Of a stretch of 64,000 bases of DNA, positions 62,261 through 64,000 are shown in pieces. Origin of the DNA: Motiliproteus sp036961355 (GTDB lineage: Bacteria; Pseudomonadota; Gammaproteobacteria; Pseudomonadales; Balneatricaceae). The notes below the pieces were generated by a model. That model was not told the origin of the DNA, did not search any database, and worked only from the letters and a program-made list of their open reading frames with translations. Where the stretch lies: the NCBI GenBank assembly GCA_036961355.1, contig JBALVL010000019.1, forward strand, positions 1 through 64,000, in the 5' to 3' direction. The translations under genes and the position numbers were made by a program. Within the stretch, counting starts at the first letter, position 1; every line of letters begins with the position of its first letter.

Positions 62261-62312
62261 TGTCGGTACTTTTTATCGATAAGAGCTGTCGGTACTTTCT
62301 GTCGATAATCGC
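62261..62312. repeat. 26-bp direct repeat, two copies
   Basis: TGTCGGTACTTTTTATCGAT at 62261 recurs as TGTCGGTACTTTCTGTCGAT at 62287, a 26-base period with two changes. The gap 62249-62568 otherwise contains only the terminator at 62463-62503. Confidence 0.7.
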
Positions 62313-62462
62313 GAGCAGTAACACGCTAAGAAAACTGAATCACCCCAGCTAAGCATTGCTGAAGCTAAGGGATTTTTCTGATCCGAAACCGACTTTAAGG
62401 ATTAAGTTGGCTTGGCCCTAATTCAGCCAACAACCTAACAATAAAGTTACCAACCTCCACAC

Positions 62463-62503
62463 GACAAAAAAGGGCAGAACCTTTCGGTTCTGCCCTTTTT
62501 GTC
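62463..62503. terminator. Bidirectional Rho-independent terminator before the cold-shock gene
   Basis: AAAAAGGGCAGAACC, loop TTTC, GGTTCTGCCCTTTTT: a strong stem with A- and T-runs on each side. It ends the minus-strand cold-shock transcript and may serve the plus strand too. Confidence 0.92.
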
Positions 62504-62568
62504 ATTCTCAGCCTATTGCGGCTAGAGACTCGGCCTATATTGAAACAGGCCGAATAACAATCGAATCA

Positions 62569-62775
62569 TTAGATAGCTTCGATGTTCTCAGCCTGTGGGC
62601 CTTTCTGGCCTTGAGTAACAGCGAACTGAACTCGTTGGCCTTCAGTCAGGGTCTTAAAACCTGAACCAGCAATAGCACTGAAATGAGCGAAAACGTCTGG
62701 ACCAGACTCTTGCTCGATAAAACCAAAACCTTTAGCTTCGTTGAACCACTTAACGGTACCAGTAGTAGTAGACAT
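62569..62775 (-). CDS. Cold-shock-domain protein (CspA family)
   Basis: A 68-residue single cold-shock domain binding single-stranded RNA/DNA: RNP1 KGFGFIEQE and RNP2 VFAHFSAI are complete, preceded by GTVKWFNEA. The length matches CspA-type proteins. AGGAT precedes the ATG. The 230-base sequence upstream (to 63005) has no gene and may hold a long temperature-responsive 5' leader. Confidence 0.95.
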   Translation of the reverse strand: MSTTTGTVKWFNEAKGFGFIEQESGPDVFAHFSAIAGSGFKTLTEGQRVQFAVTQGQKGPQAENIEAI

Positions 62776-63005
62776 ATTTTGTATCCTGTTTATTCAAGAG
62801 TAAATGAGGCCTTAGATAAGACCAGTTTGATTGGAAGTAGAGATATTACTTATGAAAAATCAGAACGAACTGCTATAGGTAGGAGATCGAAAAAGAGTGC
62901 ATAAATATTAAGATGTACTTTCAAGCTGTGCGAAATTATATACAACCACAGCTCAGAGTCAACACTATTTCATTCTATCTCTACTTAGATCCGCCCGGAA
63001 CAAAT

Positions 63006-63182
63006 CTAAGTGGATGAATCAGAGGCGACCTGGGGTGACACCCAGGCTTCGATAATAGCATTGGCGGCTTCGTCGTAGCGCCAGGTATGTCACTTAACGA
63101 CTCGGCGGTCACCGGTCTCTTTGGCTAAGAGGGGCTTGCGGAGCTCCCTGCCCAGCTGGCGATCGAGCCATGATCCGGTTTC
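63006..63182 (-). pseudogene. Decayed coding fragment of unknown family
   Basis: On the minus strand the frame reads ETGSWLDRQLGRELRKPLLA, KETGDRRVVK, then TGA, then HTWRYDEAANAIIEAWVSPQ to TAG at 63006. Composition is coding-like, but stops lie upstream (TAA) and internally. No family is recognised; it looks like a gene remnant. Confidence 0.35.
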
Positions 63183-63207
63183 TATGTATTAGAAATACCT
63201 CATACTG

Positions 63208-63444
63208 CTAACTTTCTGGCAGAGCTTCAAACTCATCGCGTTTCGACTCAAACCATTTTTGCATCTCTACAGGGTTTTTCATCAACCACCCCATTTTTTG
63301 CATAGCTTCAAAATGTGCAGCTTCTTTCTTTTGATGCATTTCCATTCCATGCTTTTTGCTCAGCTCGGTCATTTCTTCGAATGTGTTGGCACGGAACTCT
63401 AGATCACATGCACCACCTAGCTGCTTACAGGTCATAGTTTTCAT
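63208..63444 (-). CDS. DUF1059 small protein
   Basis: A 78-residue acidic protein: KTMTCKQLGGACDLEFRANT is the typical N-terminus of DUF1059, with the two conserved Cys, followed by a Met/His-rich helix (KKHGMEMHQKKEAAHFEAMQ). The ATG at 63444 has CGGAG upstream; the longer frame is rejected. Function unknown. Confidence 0.85.
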   Translation of the reverse strand: MKTMTCKQLGGACDLEFRANTFEEMTELSKKHGMEMHQKKEAAHFEAMQKMGWLMKNPVEMQKWFESKRDEFEALPES

Positions 63445-63578
63445 AGTTAGCTCCGAATTGGGATTCTGCGTTTCTATTGACACGAGAAGCAATACCAATA
63501 TTTACATAATGGGCCGGACGGCATAACAGTGAAGATCCAGCCCACAGGCCATTTTGAGGGCGATCGTTGATCTGCAGG

Positions 63579-63911
63579 TTATGAATGTTCTGGAGCGAAC
63601 ATGATAATTGCCATACCAACTAGTGCAACAGAAGCACCAAGAATGTCCCACCCTGTGGGTTTAATACCATCAACGCCCCAAAGCCATAATATTGCGACAA
63701 AAATGTATACACCACCATATGCAGCATAAACACGACCAGCGGCTACGGGGTGAAGAGATAGCAGCCATGCAAATAATGTAAGGCTTACTGCAGCAGGAAT
63801 TAGAAGCAATATACTCTTATCTTGCTTGAGCCAAAGATAGGGTAAGTAACAACCAATAATTTCAGCGATAGCCGTAATAACAAAAAGAGCGATTGTTTTT
63901 AATTCAAACAT
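63579..63911 (-). CDS. ynfA: YnfA-family (UPF0060) membrane protein
   Basis: A 110-residue inner-membrane protein with four helices. FVITAIAEIIGCYLPYLWL, HPVAAGRVYAAYGGVYIF and GWDILGASVALVGMAIIMF match the YnfA/SMR-like family; these small transporters are relatives of EmrE. ATG 63911 has AGGT five bases upstream; an alternative ATG at 63923 is possible. The end is clean, well inside the window. Confidence 0.9.
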   Translation of the reverse strand: MFELKTIALFVITAIAEIIGCYLPYLWLKQDKSILLLIPAAVSLTLFAWLLSLHPVAAGRVYAAYGGVYIFVAILWLWGVDGIKPTGWDILGASVALVGMAIIMFAPEHS

Positions 63912-64000
63912 GAGACCTTTCATTTCTACTTAAAGTGCATAACATTTATATACTGAGCCGGCTCATTTTGTCCGAGAAAGGACAGCGCGAATGGGACGAT

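Noticed and set aside
1..64000. Search for tRNA, rRNA and riboswitch signatures
   Set aside because: No cloverleaf, conserved rRNA segment or recognisable aptamer was seen in the intergenic gaps by eye; a covariance-model search would be decisive.

Overview
The window looks like a chromosomal segment of a marine-type gammaproteobacterium, probably in or near the Oceanospirillales. This is inferred from protein character: a UrtABCDE-urease block, Pseudomonas-like polyamine genes, a stand-alone EF-G, YceH, YnfA and a TorF-type porin. There is no rRNA, no tRNA, no CRISPR and no intact mobile element. The left edge (1-560) holds decayed fragments, including the tail of a tyrosine recombinase.

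Region 1 (about 0.6-13.4 kb) is a self-contained catabolic system on the minus strand. A branched-chain-type ABC importer (binding protein, two permeases, two ATPases) is followed, with overlapping or tightly spaced genes, by an iron-type alcohol dehydrogenase, a hot-dog thioesterase and a succinate-semialdehyde-type dehydrogenase. A good sigma-54 promoter (8514-8529) and an upstream inverted repeat precede this operon. Next to it lies a translationally coupled histidine kinase, NtrC-type activator and second periplasmic binding protein. I infer uptake and oxidation of a small hydroxy acid or alcohol; 4-hydroxybutyrate going to succinate semialdehyde and succinate is the simplest fit. The sensing binding protein is followed by a decayed copy of a binding-protein C-terminus.

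Region 2 (13.4-17.7 kb) is decaying or miscellaneous. An acyltransferase-3 membrane protein and the divergent LytTR membrane regulator beside it both carry frameshifts. A small exported protein and a GFA-family protein follow.

Region 3 (17.7-45.4 kb) is a polyamine and beta-alanine catabolism island. It contains four paralogous PuuB-type FAD oxidases, a BauA-type aminotransferase with an MmsA-type dehydrogenase and a divergent LysR, a PuuA-type glutamine synthetase, a PotF-type binding protein, a porin, a DMT exporter, an agmatinase with a divergent LysR, a class I glutamine amidotransferase and a SpuC-type putrescine aminotransferase, plus TetR and LuxR regulators. A stand-alone EF-G and a DUF6351-like protein are interspersed. 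A conserved 20-bp inverted repeat (ATAT...TATAT with CC/GG cores) occurs three times, upstream of potF, of one puuB and between the amidotransferase and spuC. It is a candidate operator for an undescribed local polyamine regulon.

Region 4 (45.4-48.9 kb) holds small housekeeping or unknown genes: yceH, a PQQ-type sugar dehydrogenase, a CPXCG protein and a SutA-like small protein.

Region 5 (48.9-61.7 kb) is a complete urea system: urtABCDE for uptake, ureD-ureABC-ureEFG for urease and its maturation, and a nickel permease. A NtrC-like palindrome with a sigma-54 promoter lies before urtA, and a second sigma-54-like site lies before ureD. Palindromic REP-like elements sit between ureA and ureB and between ureC and ureE.

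The right end (61.9-64 kb) has a small membrane protein, a cold-shock protein, DUF1059 and YnfA. Short degenerate tandem repeats recur in the intergenic gaps of the whole window.
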